The position numbers were made by a program, and so were the translations under genes. A stretch of 11,039 nucleotides of DNA from an uncultured Clostridia bacterium (GTDB lineage Bacteria; Bacillota; Clostridia; Lachnospirales; Lachnospiraceae): assembly GCA_946186175.1 (NCBI GenBank), contig CAMHMG010000096.1, positions 1 through 11,039 of the forward strand, in the 5' to 3' direction. The notes beneath the pieces are model-generated. The model saw only the letters and a program-made list of their open reading frames with translations. It was not told the origin of the DNA and did not search any database. Below, piece after piece: positions 1-6,209 of this stretch. Each line of letters opens with the position of its first letter. The stretch's first letter is position 1.

Positions 1-110
1 AAGTATATCTAAAGACGGCGTACCTAAAACGAAAATAAAACATCCCTACAAACCCGAATTTGCAAAATGCATGTATAAAAGCTCTCCATTCTGTCCATAC
101 TTCAATTAGC

Positions 111-130
111 CACAAACAAATATGTTTGTG
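111..130. promoter_or_regulatory. Palindrome upstream of the coat-type genes, possible operator
   Basis: An inverted repeat with arms CACAAACA (111-118) and TGTTTGTG (123-130) around a 4-base centre lies 26 bases before the first coat-type start codon. It is short and AT-rich with no T-run after it, so it looks more like a protein-binding site than a terminator. I see no convincing sigma-A promoter in 1-156. CATACTT at 96-102 loosely resembles a sporulation sigma -10 element, but no good -35 goes with it. The rest of 1-110 shows nothing I can name. Confidence 0.35.
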
Positions 131-156
131 AGAACAATAAAAAAGAGGTATGAAAC

Positions 157-342
157 ATGAGTAATTTATCAGAAAAGGAATTAGCCTCCTTAAATGCTCT
201 TTTAAATGAGGAAGAACTTCTTGTCAACAAGTTCAATAACCTTGCAGAGCAGGCAACAGATTCTGCTGTCAAAAGTGAATTGCAGGATATCGCCACAAGA
301 CATCAGTCACATTTTAACAAATTGTACAGTCATTTAAGTTAA
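157..342 (+). CDS. Small helical protein, coat-associated or ferritin-like hypothetical
   Basis: This is a 61-residue, charged and almost entirely helical protein with no signal peptide and no membrane segment. Residues 3-32 and 36-60 look like two amphipathic helices. The second carries a D-I-A-x-R-H-x-x-H pattern (residues 45-52) reminiscent of one helix of a ferritin-like bundle, but there are too few ligands visible to claim metal binding. The start is supported by AGAGG at 144-148, eight bases before the ATG. The stop codon TAA (340-342) overlaps the SD of the CotF-family gene that follows, so the two are almost certainly co-transcribed and translationally coupled. Small proteins of this kind accompany CotF-type genes in Clostridia, so a spore-coat or cell-envelope role is inferred from context only. 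The gene is very probably real; its function is unknown. Confidence 0.7.
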   Translation: MSNLSEKELASLNALLNEEELLVNKFNNLAEQATDSAVKSELQDIATRHQSHFNKLYSHLS

Positions 343-347
343 GGAGG
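341..347 (+). promoter_or_regulatory. SD that selects a GTG start for the CotF-family gene
   Basis: A perfect AAGGAGG overlaps the stop codon of the preceding gene. It is only two bases before the ATG at 350 but eight bases before the in-frame GTG at 356. The GTG is therefore the better initiation codon. Confidence 0.75.
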
Positions 348-355
348 ATATGGAA

Positions 356-616
356 GTGGAACAGATGCAGGAAAAAGATATTTTAGGTGATGCACTCTGC
401 ACACAGAAGCATTGCACTGACAACTACAACACATTTTCTAATGAATGTGTACACGAAGATCTTAGATGTACTATGTTAGATATTCTTGCTGAAGAGCATA
501 ATATGCAGCAGGAAGTATTTAACACAATGCATGACAAGGGTTATTACCCAACACCTGATGCTGATCAGAAAAAGATTGATGAAGCAAAACAAAAATTTTC
601 AGCTTCTTTTAAATAA
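356..616 (+). CDS. CotF-family spore coat protein
   Basis: This is an 86-residue protein of the Coat F family, ferritin-like helical proteins first described from Bacillus spore coats and widespread in Clostridia, including strains not known to sporulate. Visible family hallmarks are the opening E-K-D-I-L-G-D-A-L, then the T-D-N-Y-N-T-F-x-N-E-C segment, the L-A-E-E-H-N-M-Q-Q-E-V-F-N block, and the G-Y-Y-P-T-P-D-A-D-Q tail with a lysine-rich final helix. Full-length family members are close to this size, so nothing appears missing. I chose GTG 356 over ATG 350 because of SD spacing; the difference is two residues. It forms an operon with the 61-residue gene, whose stop codon overlaps its SD, and ends 54 bases before a strong terminator. 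Family assignment is confident. A true coat location is inference, because some homologues act as general envelope or stress proteins. Confidence 0.85.
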   Translation: MEQMQEKDILGDALCTQKHCTDNYNTFSNECVHEDLRCTMLDILAEEHNMQQEVFNTMHDKGYYPTPDADQKKIDEAKQKFSASFK

Positions 617-670
617 TCTCTCTTTATTTCTGGCATATAATAGTTGCAAATTTATTCTTGTATTAAAGCA

Positions 671-698
671 GAAAAAGACGGCCTTGACCGTCTTTTTC
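671..698. terminator. Bidirectional rho-independent terminator
   Basis: An 11-bp perfect stem (671-681 with 688-698) encloses the loop CCTTGA. The GC core is GACGG/CCGTC and the outer part is A5/T5, so either strand has a U-tract: T5CT5 on the plus strand and T5 followed by further T's on the minus strand. It sits between the convergent coat-type unit and porB and should terminate both. Confidence 0.9.
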
Positions 699-720
699 TT
701 TTTATAAACGTATTTTTAAT

Positions 721-1656
721 TTAATCTCTTGCACATCTATAGAGAAGGTCTTCCCAACGTCTGTCAACTTCCTCCTGGAACTGTACAAGAAGATCCTCAT
801 TGCCCTTCTTAAAGAGATGTTTGAATCTTCCCTGTGGACGTAAGAAATCTTCGATAGGAAGCTTCTTCTTAGGCTCATAGTTAAGAATCCACTTACCATG
901 ATCAACCTCAAACAATGGCCAATAACAAGTCTCAACACCAAGCTTACATATCTCCATGATGTCCTCTGTAGGATATCTCCATCCTCTCGGACATGGGGCC
1001 ATTACATTAAGGAAGGCTGCACCCTCTGTATATATAGCCTTCTCAGCTTTAGTGTGGAGATCCTTGAAGTTACCAAGAAGTGTCGACTGCCCAACATACG
1101 GAATATCATGTGCTGCAAGTATTGTTGCAAGATCCTTACGGTTCTGCATTTTACCGTTTGACTGACTACCTACAGGAGTTGTTGTAGTATCAGCATACAT
1201 AGGTGTTGCAGATGAACGCTGGATTCCTGTATTCATGTAAGCACCGTTATCGTAGCACACATATACGAAATCATGATTTCTCTCCATTGCACCCGAAAGT
1301 GACTGCAATCCGATATCGTAAGTACCACCATCACCACCAAAGGTGATGAACTTATAAGTATCATCAATCTTGCCTTTACGTTTAAGTACATTATAAGCAG
1401 TCTCAACACCACTCATCGTAGCACCGGCATTTTCAAAAGCATTGTGAATGTAACTATCCTCATAAGCTGTGTAAGGATACATAAATGTTGAAACCTCAAG
1501 ACAGCCTGTCGCATTACCGATAACTGCCTTATCTCCCTCATGAAGAGCTCGAAGCACTGCACGAACTGCTATCGTACCGCCACAGCCTGCACACATTCTA
1601 TGTCCCGGAGCAAGACGTTCCGGTTTATTCATTTCCTGTTTAAAATTATAACTCAT
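721..1656 (-). CDS. porB: Pyruvate:ferredoxin oxidoreductase, beta subunit
   Basis: This is the thiamine-diphosphate-binding beta subunit of a four-subunit 2-oxoacid:ferredoxin oxidoreductase, which converts pyruvate and CoA to acetyl-CoA and CO2 while reducing ferredoxin in the cytoplasm. In its 311 residues, C22 and C25 (M-C-A-G-C-G), C52 and C222 (A-P-C-P-R-G) are the four cysteines expected to hold the proximal 4Fe-4S cluster. The ThDP/Mg site is G-G-D-G-G (107-111) with D136-N137 in the segment C-Y-D-N-G-A-Y-M-N-T-G-I-Q. The following S-S-A-T-P and T-T-T-T-P-V-G blocks are typical of pyruvate-type beta subunits. It is the last gene of the operon, 18 bases after porA, with SD GAGGAG at 1666-1671. 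Length is normal. A 2-oxoisovalerate enzyme is the main alternative, since subunit sequences alone separate the substrates poorly. Confidence 0.95.
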   Translation of the reverse strand: MSYNFKQEMNKPERLAPGHRMCAGCGGTIAVRAVLRALHEGDKAVIGNATGCLEVSTFMYPYTAYEDSYIHNAFENAGATMSGVETAYNVLKRKGKIDDTYKFITFGGDGGTYDIGLQSLSGAMERNHDFVYVCYDNGAYMNTGIQRSSATPMYADTTTTPVGSQSNGKMQNRKDLATILAAHDIPYVGQSTLLGNFKDLHTKAEKAIYTEGAAFLNVMAPCPRGWRYPTEDIMEICKLGVETCYWPLFEVDHGKWILNYEPKKKLPIEDFLRPQGRFKHLFKKGNEDLLVQFQEEVDRRWEDLLYRCARD

Positions 1657-1674
1657 TTTTCACGTCTCCTCTTA

Positions 1675-2919
1675 TCACACTCTATCGCTTGTTATATCAG
1701 ATGTAGCACCCTTTGCTGTTCTGGCTATTGAATAGCTCTCACCGCGAAGTCCGACATATCTGTATTCCTCAAACGCCTTACCAGTTTCAACATAAGCTGC
1801 AAGATCCTTGAATATACCTTCTGCTGACTCAACAGTAAAGTCTCTTCCACCAAGTCCGTATATGAGGTTAAATGCTGTAACATGTTTAGCATAATCATAT
1901 AAAGCTGCCTTAACCTCAGCACCCAAAGGCCCGCCCTTACTTCTGAAACTTTCACTTCTATCCATGATTGCAACTGCCTTACAATTAGACAAAGCCTTAG
2001 CAATCTCAATGTCAGGGAAAGGTCTGAACACTCGAAGCTTAAGAAGTCCTACCTTCATGCCCTGCTCTCTCAATTTATCAACAGCATCCTTAGATGTACC
2101 TGCAGCAGAACCAATAATTACAAATGCATAATCTGCATCCTCTAATCTATATTCCTCGAAGAAGCCATAGCTTCTTCCTGACAGTTCACCAAACTCTTTT
2201 CCCACATCAAGAATAACCTGTTTAGCATTCTGCATTGCAGTATTCTGTGCCATCTTCGTTTCCATATAGTAATTAGAAACTGCATATGGCCCAACTGCCA
2301 TAGGCTGATCTGCATTTAACAGGAAATTTTCCGGATTATATTCTCCTACAAAGTTCTTAACTTTTTCATCCTCAAGAAGCTCAATATTCTCAACCGCATG
2401 CGAAGTAATGAATCCGTCTTGACAGATCATTATCGGAAGTCTTACATCCTTATGCTCTGAAATTCTGTATGCCTGAACAAAATTATCATACGCCTCCTGA
2501 TTATTCTCAGCATATATCTGAATAAATCCGGTATCTCTTGCACCCATTGAATCTGAATGGTCACAGTTGATATTGATAGGTCCTGACAATGCACGATTAA
2601 CAAGACAAAGTGCAAGCGGAAGTCTGTTAGAAGCAGCAACATAAAGCTCCTCCCACATAAGCGCAAGACCACAAGAAGATGTCGCCGTAAGTGCGCGTGC
2701 ACCTGCTGCAGAAGCACCAACAGTCGCACTCATTGAACTATGCTCACTCTCTACAGGAATGAAATCCGTGTCCATCTCTCCATTTGCAATATAGTTAGCC
2801 ACATACTGTGGAATCTCCGTAGACGGTGTAATAGGGAATGCCGGCATAACATCAGGATTGACCTGCTTGATAGCATATGAAATAGCCTCATTACCCGATA
2901 ATCTCTCTCTAATTGCCAT
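1675..2919 (-). CDS. porA: Pyruvate:ferredoxin oxidoreductase, alpha subunit
   Basis: This 414-residue subunit pairs with PorB to form the active site. The N-terminal pyrimidine-binding domain shows F-P-I-T-P-S-T (28-34) and V-E-S-E-H-S-S-M (56-63), where a glutamate activates the cofactor in this family. The block around 113-133 (G-P-I-N-I-N-C-D-H-S-D then G-A-R-D-T-G-F-I-Q) corresponds to the substrate-pocket region. From about residue 262 the transketolase C-terminal-like domain begins, with the characteristic L-K-L-R-V-F-R-P-F-P (293-302) and the R-S-E-S-F-R-S-K-G-G-P-L-G loop. The start is well supported by AAGGAGG (2929-2935), nine bases upstream and lying inside the end of porD. One base separates the two genes, so translation is probably coupled. 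Length matches archaeal and Thermotoga-type PorA, and no frameshift is apparent. Confidence 0.95.
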   Translation of the reverse strand: MAIRERLSGNEAISYAIKQVNPDVMPAFPITPSTEIPQYVANYIANGEMDTDFIPVESEHSSMSATVGASAAGARALTATSSCGLALMWEELYVAASNRLPLALCLVNRALSGPININCDHSDSMGARDTGFIQIYAENNQEAYDNFVQAYRISEHKDVRLPIMICQDGFITSHAVENIELLEDEKVKNFVGEYNPENFLLNADQPMAVGPYAVSNYYMETKMAQNTAMQNAKQVILDVGKEFGELSGRSYGFFEEYRLEDADYAFVIIGSAAGTSKDAVDKLREQGMKVGLLKLRVFRPFPDIEIAKALSNCKAVAIMDRSESFRSKGGPLGAEVKAALYDYAKHVTAFNLIYGLGGRDFTVESAEGIFKDLAAYVETGKAFEEYRYVGLRGESYSIARTAKGATSDITSDRV

Positions 2920-2920
2920 T

Positions 2921-3226
2921 TTACTGTCCCTCCTTCATTGATATCGCTTCAAAAGGACAAACCTTTGCGCATATACCACAGCCCTTGCAGTGGTCATAAT
3001 CGAAATCTTCTCTCTTACAGTCCTTAACAGGAATCGAGCTGTCTGGACATACGGGTACACAGAGAAGACACTGTTTACATTTCTCACTGTGAAATACAGG
3101 CGTCTGCGTTCTCCATTCACCTGTTTTAAATGCTTTAGAGGTTCCTGCAGCATAAATCTGATTGCCGACAGTAAGATCCTGCCACTCACTCTTTTCTGTT
3201 ATCTTACTAATATCTGTTGCTGCCAT
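2921..3226 (-). CDS. porD: Pyruvate:ferredoxin oxidoreductase, delta (ferredoxin-like) subunit
   Basis: This 101-residue subunit carries two 4Fe-4S clusters that pass electrons from the catalytic alpha/beta pair to external ferredoxin. The first cluster motif is C50-x2-C53-x2-C56-x3-C60-P and the second C80-x2-C83-x2-C86-x3-C90-P, both complete. The roughly 45-residue N-terminal extension, with T-G-E-W-R-T-Q-T-P-V, is typical of PorD and distinguishes it from a free 2x4Fe-4S ferredoxin. Its ATG directly follows the TAA of porC with no bases between them. SD AGGAGG (3235-3240) lies within the last codons of porC, eight bases upstream, which indicates tight translational coupling of gamma and delta subunits. 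Confidence 0.95.
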   Translation of the reverse strand: MAATDISKITEKSEWQDLTVGNQIYAAGTSKAFKTGEWRTQTPVFHSEKCKQCLLCVPVCPDSSIPVKDCKREDFDYDHCKGCGICAKVCPFEAISMKEGQ

Positions 3227-3799
3227 TTACTCCACCTCCTCATAAGCCATACGAAGTGCAGCAAGGTTACCCTCTACTACTTCAGGCTTCTTTGCAAATT
3301 TATGTCTGTATGACCCTTCCATCTCACGGAAGAAATCATCTTTTGTCATTACTTTACTGATTGCTGCAATTGCAGCAAGCATCGGTGAGTTAGGGAAATA
3401 TTTGCCGAGACATTTTTCAGAAATCTCTCTTGCATCCAAAGTATATACCTTTCCCGAATAACCTTTAAGAAATGGTTTAACATCTTCAACACTCTTGGTT
3501 GTATTAATAACGATCGCACCCTCGGGATTAAGTCCTGCAGTCACATCAACACTCTCCAACAAAGTCTCATCCACAACTACTACATAATCAGGATCATAGA
3601 TATTAGAATGAACTCTGATTGGATTCTCACTTATACGATTATACGCTGTAATCGGTGCTCCCATACGCTCAGGACCATATTCCGGAAATCCCTGTACGTG
3701 TTTACCTGTCATAAATGCTGCATCAGCAAGCATCAAAGCTGCCGACTTGGCACCCTGTCCACCACGGCCATGCCATCTGATCTCTACTGTGTTTTTCAC
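3227..3799 (-). CDS. porC: Pyruvate:ferredoxin oxidoreductase, gamma subunit
   Basis: This is the first gene of the por operon and encodes the gamma subunit, an accessory domain conserved in all 2-oxoacid:ferredoxin oxidoreductases. Family signatures are V-E-I-R-W-H-G-R-G-G-Q-G-A near the N-terminus, G-F-P-E-Y-G-P-E-R-M-G-A-P about 30 residues later, and the D-P-D-Y-V-V-V-V-D-E-T-L-L strand. I place the start at GTG 3799, giving 190 residues. GAGGAG (3808-3813) stands eight bases before it, and the protein then begins M-K-N-T-V-E-I-R-W-H-G as in relatives. The in-frame GTG at 3808 overlaps that SD and would add three residues; it has a weaker AGAGG (3816-3820) seven bases upstream. The gene order porC-porD-porA-porB equals the gamma-delta-alpha-beta order known from Thermotoga. 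Its leader is exceptionally long and structured. Confidence 0.94.
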   Translation of the reverse strand: MKNTVEIRWHGRGGQGAKSAALMLADAAFMTGKHVQGFPEYGPERMGAPITAYNRISENPIRVHSNIYDPDYVVVVDETLLESVDVTAGLNPEGAIVINTTKSVEDVKPFLKGYSGKVYTLDAREISEKCLGKYFPNSPMLAAIAAISKVMTKDDFFREMEGSYRHKFAKKPEVVEGNLAALRMAYEEVE

Positions 3800-3842
3800 C
3801 TTTAACACTCCTCTTCCTCTTATCTTACCTATTTCATCATGC

Positions 3843-4070
3843 TAAGCACTTTTGTTTTTTATTATTAAAAAGTATTTGTATTTATGTATATATAGTTGTG
3901 AGTGCTTGCATAGGTTTCATACGCAGGTGCTTCTAAGTCGCCGGTACTAATGCACCGTATTTTGGTGCATTAGTACCGCTGCGAGCGCTAGGCAGCAAAA
4001 GCGTGCCTGCAATGAAACTATGCAACACGAGCAGCTTTTAAACCACAATAATAAAAAACAAAAGTGCTTA
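3843..4070. repeat. 228-base nested palindrome in the por leader
   Basis: Perfect 24-base inverted arms (3843-3866 and 4047-4070) bound a 180-base interior that is itself an imperfect palindrome. GCATAG-G-TTTCAT (3908-3920) faces ATGAAACTATGC (4012-4023), and GCAGG (3923-3927) faces CCTGC (4006-4010). The tip is a perfect 15-bp hairpin (3942-3956 with 3964-3978) around a 7-base loop. It has no open reading frame of note. If por is transcribed from the promoter at 4084-4111, this whole structure lies in the mRNA leader, its base closing about 30 bases before the porC SD, so it does not cover the ribosome site. It could be a structured regulatory RNA, a stabilising leader, or a non-autonomous palindromic repeat. 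I see no clear target-site duplication. Confidence 0.75.
3942..3978. repeat. Perfect 15-bp hairpin at the tip of the palindrome
   Basis: CGGTACTAATGCACC (3942-3956) pairs without mismatch with GGTGCATTAGTACCG (3964-3978) around the loop GTATTTT. On the minus strand it lacks a following T-run, so it is not an intrinsic terminator in the por direction. Confidence 0.85.
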
Positions 4071-4108
4071 ACGCACAACCGCTATTATAGCACGTTAAGC
4101 ACTTTTGT
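4047..4108 (-). terminator. Rho-independent terminator after mcp
   Basis: Read on the minus strand, a perfect 16-bp stem (4093-4108 with 4058-4073) encloses a 19-base loop and is followed by a T6 run and ATTATT (down to 4047). It starts 67 bases after the mcp stop codon. Its second arm is also part of the 24-base arm of the neighbouring palindrome, so the two hairpins exclude each other in an RNA that contains all three copies. An additional weak AT-rich hairpin (4117-4124 with 4130-4137) precedes it. Confidence 0.75.
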
Positions 4109-4111
4109 AAA
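4084..4111 (-). promoter_or_regulatory. Sigma-A promoter for the por operon, inside the terminator
   Basis: The minus strand shows TTTACA (4106-4111), a 16-base spacer ending in TGC, and a perfect TATAAT (4084-4089), that is an extended -10 promoter. The predicted start is near 4077, giving a leader of about 280 nt before porC GTG 3799. The -10 lies in the loop of the mcp terminator and the -35 overlaps its upstream arm. No equally good promoter is visible closer to porC. Confidence 0.7.
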
Positions 4112-4174
4112 GTGAAAAAATGAATTGCTTTCATTTTATAATTGAATTGTATTCACCTAGATACATTATCCACC

Positions 4175-5884
4175 TCAGGTGTTGTAATTTCTGACTATAC
4201 TGCCAAGATCACCAGAAAGACCTCTTATGCTGTCAGCCTTCTTGGCAACATCATTAATTATATTAGATATATCTTCAACAGATCCTGCCGTAAGTTCAGC
4301 CGAAGAAGCATTCTCTTCTGAAATAGCCGACAAGCTTTCAATTGTTGCATTCATTACATCACAGGCACTACTAATACTTGTAACTTCATTCCTTATTATA
4401 TCAAAATTATCCTTTGTATTATTGATATCCTCGAACAATTTCTTTAAAAATTCTCTTGATTTCTTACTTGAAGCTTCCTGTTCAGCCATTACTGAATTAA
4501 GCTGATTGACAAGCTTGATTGCCTTAGTAGTCTGAGATTTTAATTCATCCATGATCTTCTTGATATCAGCAGCAGAATCATTAGATTGATATGCCAATGA
4601 TCCAATCTCTCCTGCAACAACAGCAAATCCCTTTCCTGCCTCTCCTGCTCTCGCCGCCTCAATTGAAGCATTAAGTGAAAGAAGATTGGTCTGACTTGCT
4701 ATATCATTAATAACATCAGCAGCCTCAATTACTACATCAACGGAAGTTCCAACCTCTGACATTTCTGCAGTAACCTGCTCTAGTTCCTCCATAGAGTCGT
4801 GTATTGCATTGATCAAAACATCAAAGCTTTCAGAAACCTCAGCTGAATTCCTACTCATATTCCTTGTACATTCCTCGGCATAATCAATTGTTTCATTAAC
4901 ACCTACAAGTCTCTCAACAATATCTGCTACATTATTAGAAACATCGGATACATCTGAGGCCTGCTGTACGGCACCATGTGATACTCCTGAAATAGCTTCT
5001 GTCAATTTACTCATTGTCTGAGATGCCTTATCTGCAATTACGGTAAGATCATTAGAGGACTCCACTGAGCCGTCAACACTGTTCTTAACTCCTGAGATAA
5101 TATCCCTTATCTGACTGATAAATGAATTAATATTACCGGCAAGTACCTCAAACTCATCACCTGAGTCAAGCTCTACATTCTTAGACAGATCACCTGAACC
5201 GTCTGCAATATCACATAATTTGTCATTAAGTTTGATAAAACCATTATTGATCTTTCCTGTAATATACAATATAGCCGCTATGCTTAGTATCATAATAATT
5301 AATGCACATATAACAATCTTTGTTATGTGTTTTGTAATCTGTGATTCAAACCACTGTGCGCCCATATCAACGCCGACAATACCAACAATCTCTTTAGATG
5401 AATTATATACCGGAGAATATGCGCTGTAGTGTTTTCCCCATTCATCTTCATATGGTTTCTTATCAACATCAGCATTACCCTTGCTCGCATTGTAAAGTGC
5501 ATCTGTATATTCAACCTCCTGACCAAAATCGGCAGGATTCTCAGGATCTGCATCAATTGTAAACGTAAACTTCTTATCTCCTTCCGGTTTAATTCCGTAT
5601 ATGTATTCAAGATCAGCATTATCACGGAATAATTCAAGCTTAGCAAGTTCTGTCTGATATGCCTCGCCATCTTTATCCTCAGCAGTGAGTGTCTCTAACA
5701 CATCTCCATCTAATGAATAAGCGGCAGTATTGGCTATATCTAACATTCTCTGCTGTAAAAGAAGAGATATAGATTTCTTAGATTGATTAACTGATACTGT
5801 ACCGAGAATTATTGTCATTGCAATCAACACAACAACATTAATTATTAGAATCTGCCTGGTTAAACTTAGCTTTCTGACCTTCAT
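4175..5884 (-). CDS. Methyl-accepting chemotaxis protein with extracellular Cache-like sensor
   Basis: This 569-residue transmembrane chemoreceptor signals to the CheA/CheW array. The first membrane segment spans about 11-31 and the second about 189-209. The intervening 155 residues form the extracellular sensor, with Y-I-Y-G-I, F-T-F-T-I-D-A-D-P, and a final I-V-G-I-V-G-V-D-M-G strand, a pattern seen in Cache-type domains. A HAMP linker covers roughly 210-262. The cytoplasmic hairpin tip is I-A-S-Q-T-N-L-L-S-L-N-A-S-I-E-A-A-R-A-G-E region (395-415) followed by G-K-G-F-A-V-V-A-G-E, the near-invariant kinase-control motif. There is no C-terminal pentapeptide for tethering CheR. The start has SD AGGGGG (5891-5896) six bases upstream. 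It has its own promoter and terminators, so it is probably monocistronic. The ligand is unknown; the DUF3798 lipoprotein encoded upstream is a candidate partner. Confidence 0.95.
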   Translation of the reverse strand: MKVRKLSLTRQILIINVVVLIAMTIILGTVSVNQSKKSISLLLQQRMLDIANTAAYSLDGDVLETLTAEDKDGEAYQTELAKLELFRDNADLEYIYGIKPEGDKKFTFTIDADPENPADFGQEVEYTDALYNASKGNADVDKKPYEDEWGKHYSAYSPVYNSSKEIVGIVGVDMGAQWFESQITKHITKIVICALIIMILSIAAILYITGKINNGFIKLNDKLCDIADGSGDLSKNVELDSGDEFEVLAGNINSFISQIRDIISGVKNSVDGSVESSNDLTVIADKASQTMSKLTEAISGVSHGAVQQASDVSDVSNNVADIVERLVGVNETIDYAEECTRNMSRNSAEVSESFDVLINAIHDSMEELEQVTAEMSEVGTSVDVVIEAADVINDIASQTNLLSLNASIEAARAGEAGKGFAVVAGEIGSLAYQSNDSAADIKKIMDELKSQTTKAIKLVNQLNSVMAEQEASSKKSREFLKKLFEDINNTKDNFDIIRNEVTSISSACDVMNATIESLSAISEENASSAELTAGSVEDISNIINDVAKKADSIRGLSGDLGSIVRNYNT

Positions 5885-6009
5885 AGTACACCCCCTGGTT
5901 TAAATAAAATATTGCTCATATATTAAAATATAAATAATCAATCATTTATATAGGAGTCATAATTACCTTATGCTACCCGATAATTTACATAAAACTATAC
6001 AATATATAA

Positions 6010-6038
6010 ATTTTATCAGCTATAACTTTTCATGTCAA
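6010..6038 (-). promoter_or_regulatory. Sigma-A promoter for mcp
   Basis: The minus strand carries a perfect TTGACA (6033-6038), a 17-base spacer and TAAAAT (6010-6015), with TGA just before the -10. The predicted start is near 6003, giving a leader of about 120 bases. The overlapping GCTGATAA also resembles a sigma-28 -10 by one mismatch, but no matching TAAA -35 is placed correctly. The rest of the gap 5885-6209 holds only this promoter, the leader and the terminator at 6132-6173. Confidence 0.8.
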
Positions 6039-6131
6039 GAAATATAATTTCATTTCGTATCTATTCAGCTATGCTTCATTTCATATGCTTATCTGAATGA
6101 ATATTGAACAACTCTATGTCTTATATAAAAA

Positions 6132-6173
6132 ATACCGATACCTGACAGAATCAACTGTCTGACGCCGGTGTAT
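6132..6173 (-). terminator. Rho-independent terminator after the DUF3798 gene
   Basis: On the minus strand, an imperfect stem begins 37 bases after the stop codon. GACAG/CTGTC closes a six-base loop, extended outward by C-G and G-U pairs and then ATAC..CG with CG..GTAT, with a small bulge and two mismatches. It is followed by a T6 run and further AT bases. Placement right after the gene makes it a good intrinsic terminator despite the mismatches. Confidence 0.75.
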
Positions 6174-6209
6174 ATTTCATTTCTCCCTTAATGTATAATC
6201 CTCTATCAA

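Noticed and set aside
898..1165. Plus-strand reading frames opposite porB, and similar ones opposite mcp and the alpha-galactosidase gene
   Set aside because: They lie antisense within well-supported genes, have no recognisable domains and no ribosome sites, and are explained as by-products of the coding strand.
3843..4070. Invertible DNA switch, because 24-bp inverted repeats flank 180 bases
   Set aside because: The geometry resembles phase-variable promoters, but the good promoter lies outside the repeats and the interior is itself palindromic, so inversion would change little. No recombinase gene is nearby. Reads in the reverse orientation would be needed to revive the idea.
4058..4108. 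Invertible promoter between the 16-bp arms around the -10 box
   Set aside because: The spacer is only 19 bases, too short for known invertases, and the stem plus T-run is explained better as a terminator.
5885..6003. Riboswitch, for example cyclic di-GMP type, in the mcp leader
   Set aside because: The roughly 120-base leader is very AT-rich and lacks the conserved GEMM-type core or any strong helices I could find.
5960..6050. Sigma-28 flagellar promoter for mcp
   Set aside because: GCTGATAA matches the -10 with one mismatch but has no suitably spaced TAAA element, while a TTGACA-17-TAAAAT sigma-A promoter overlaps it exactly.
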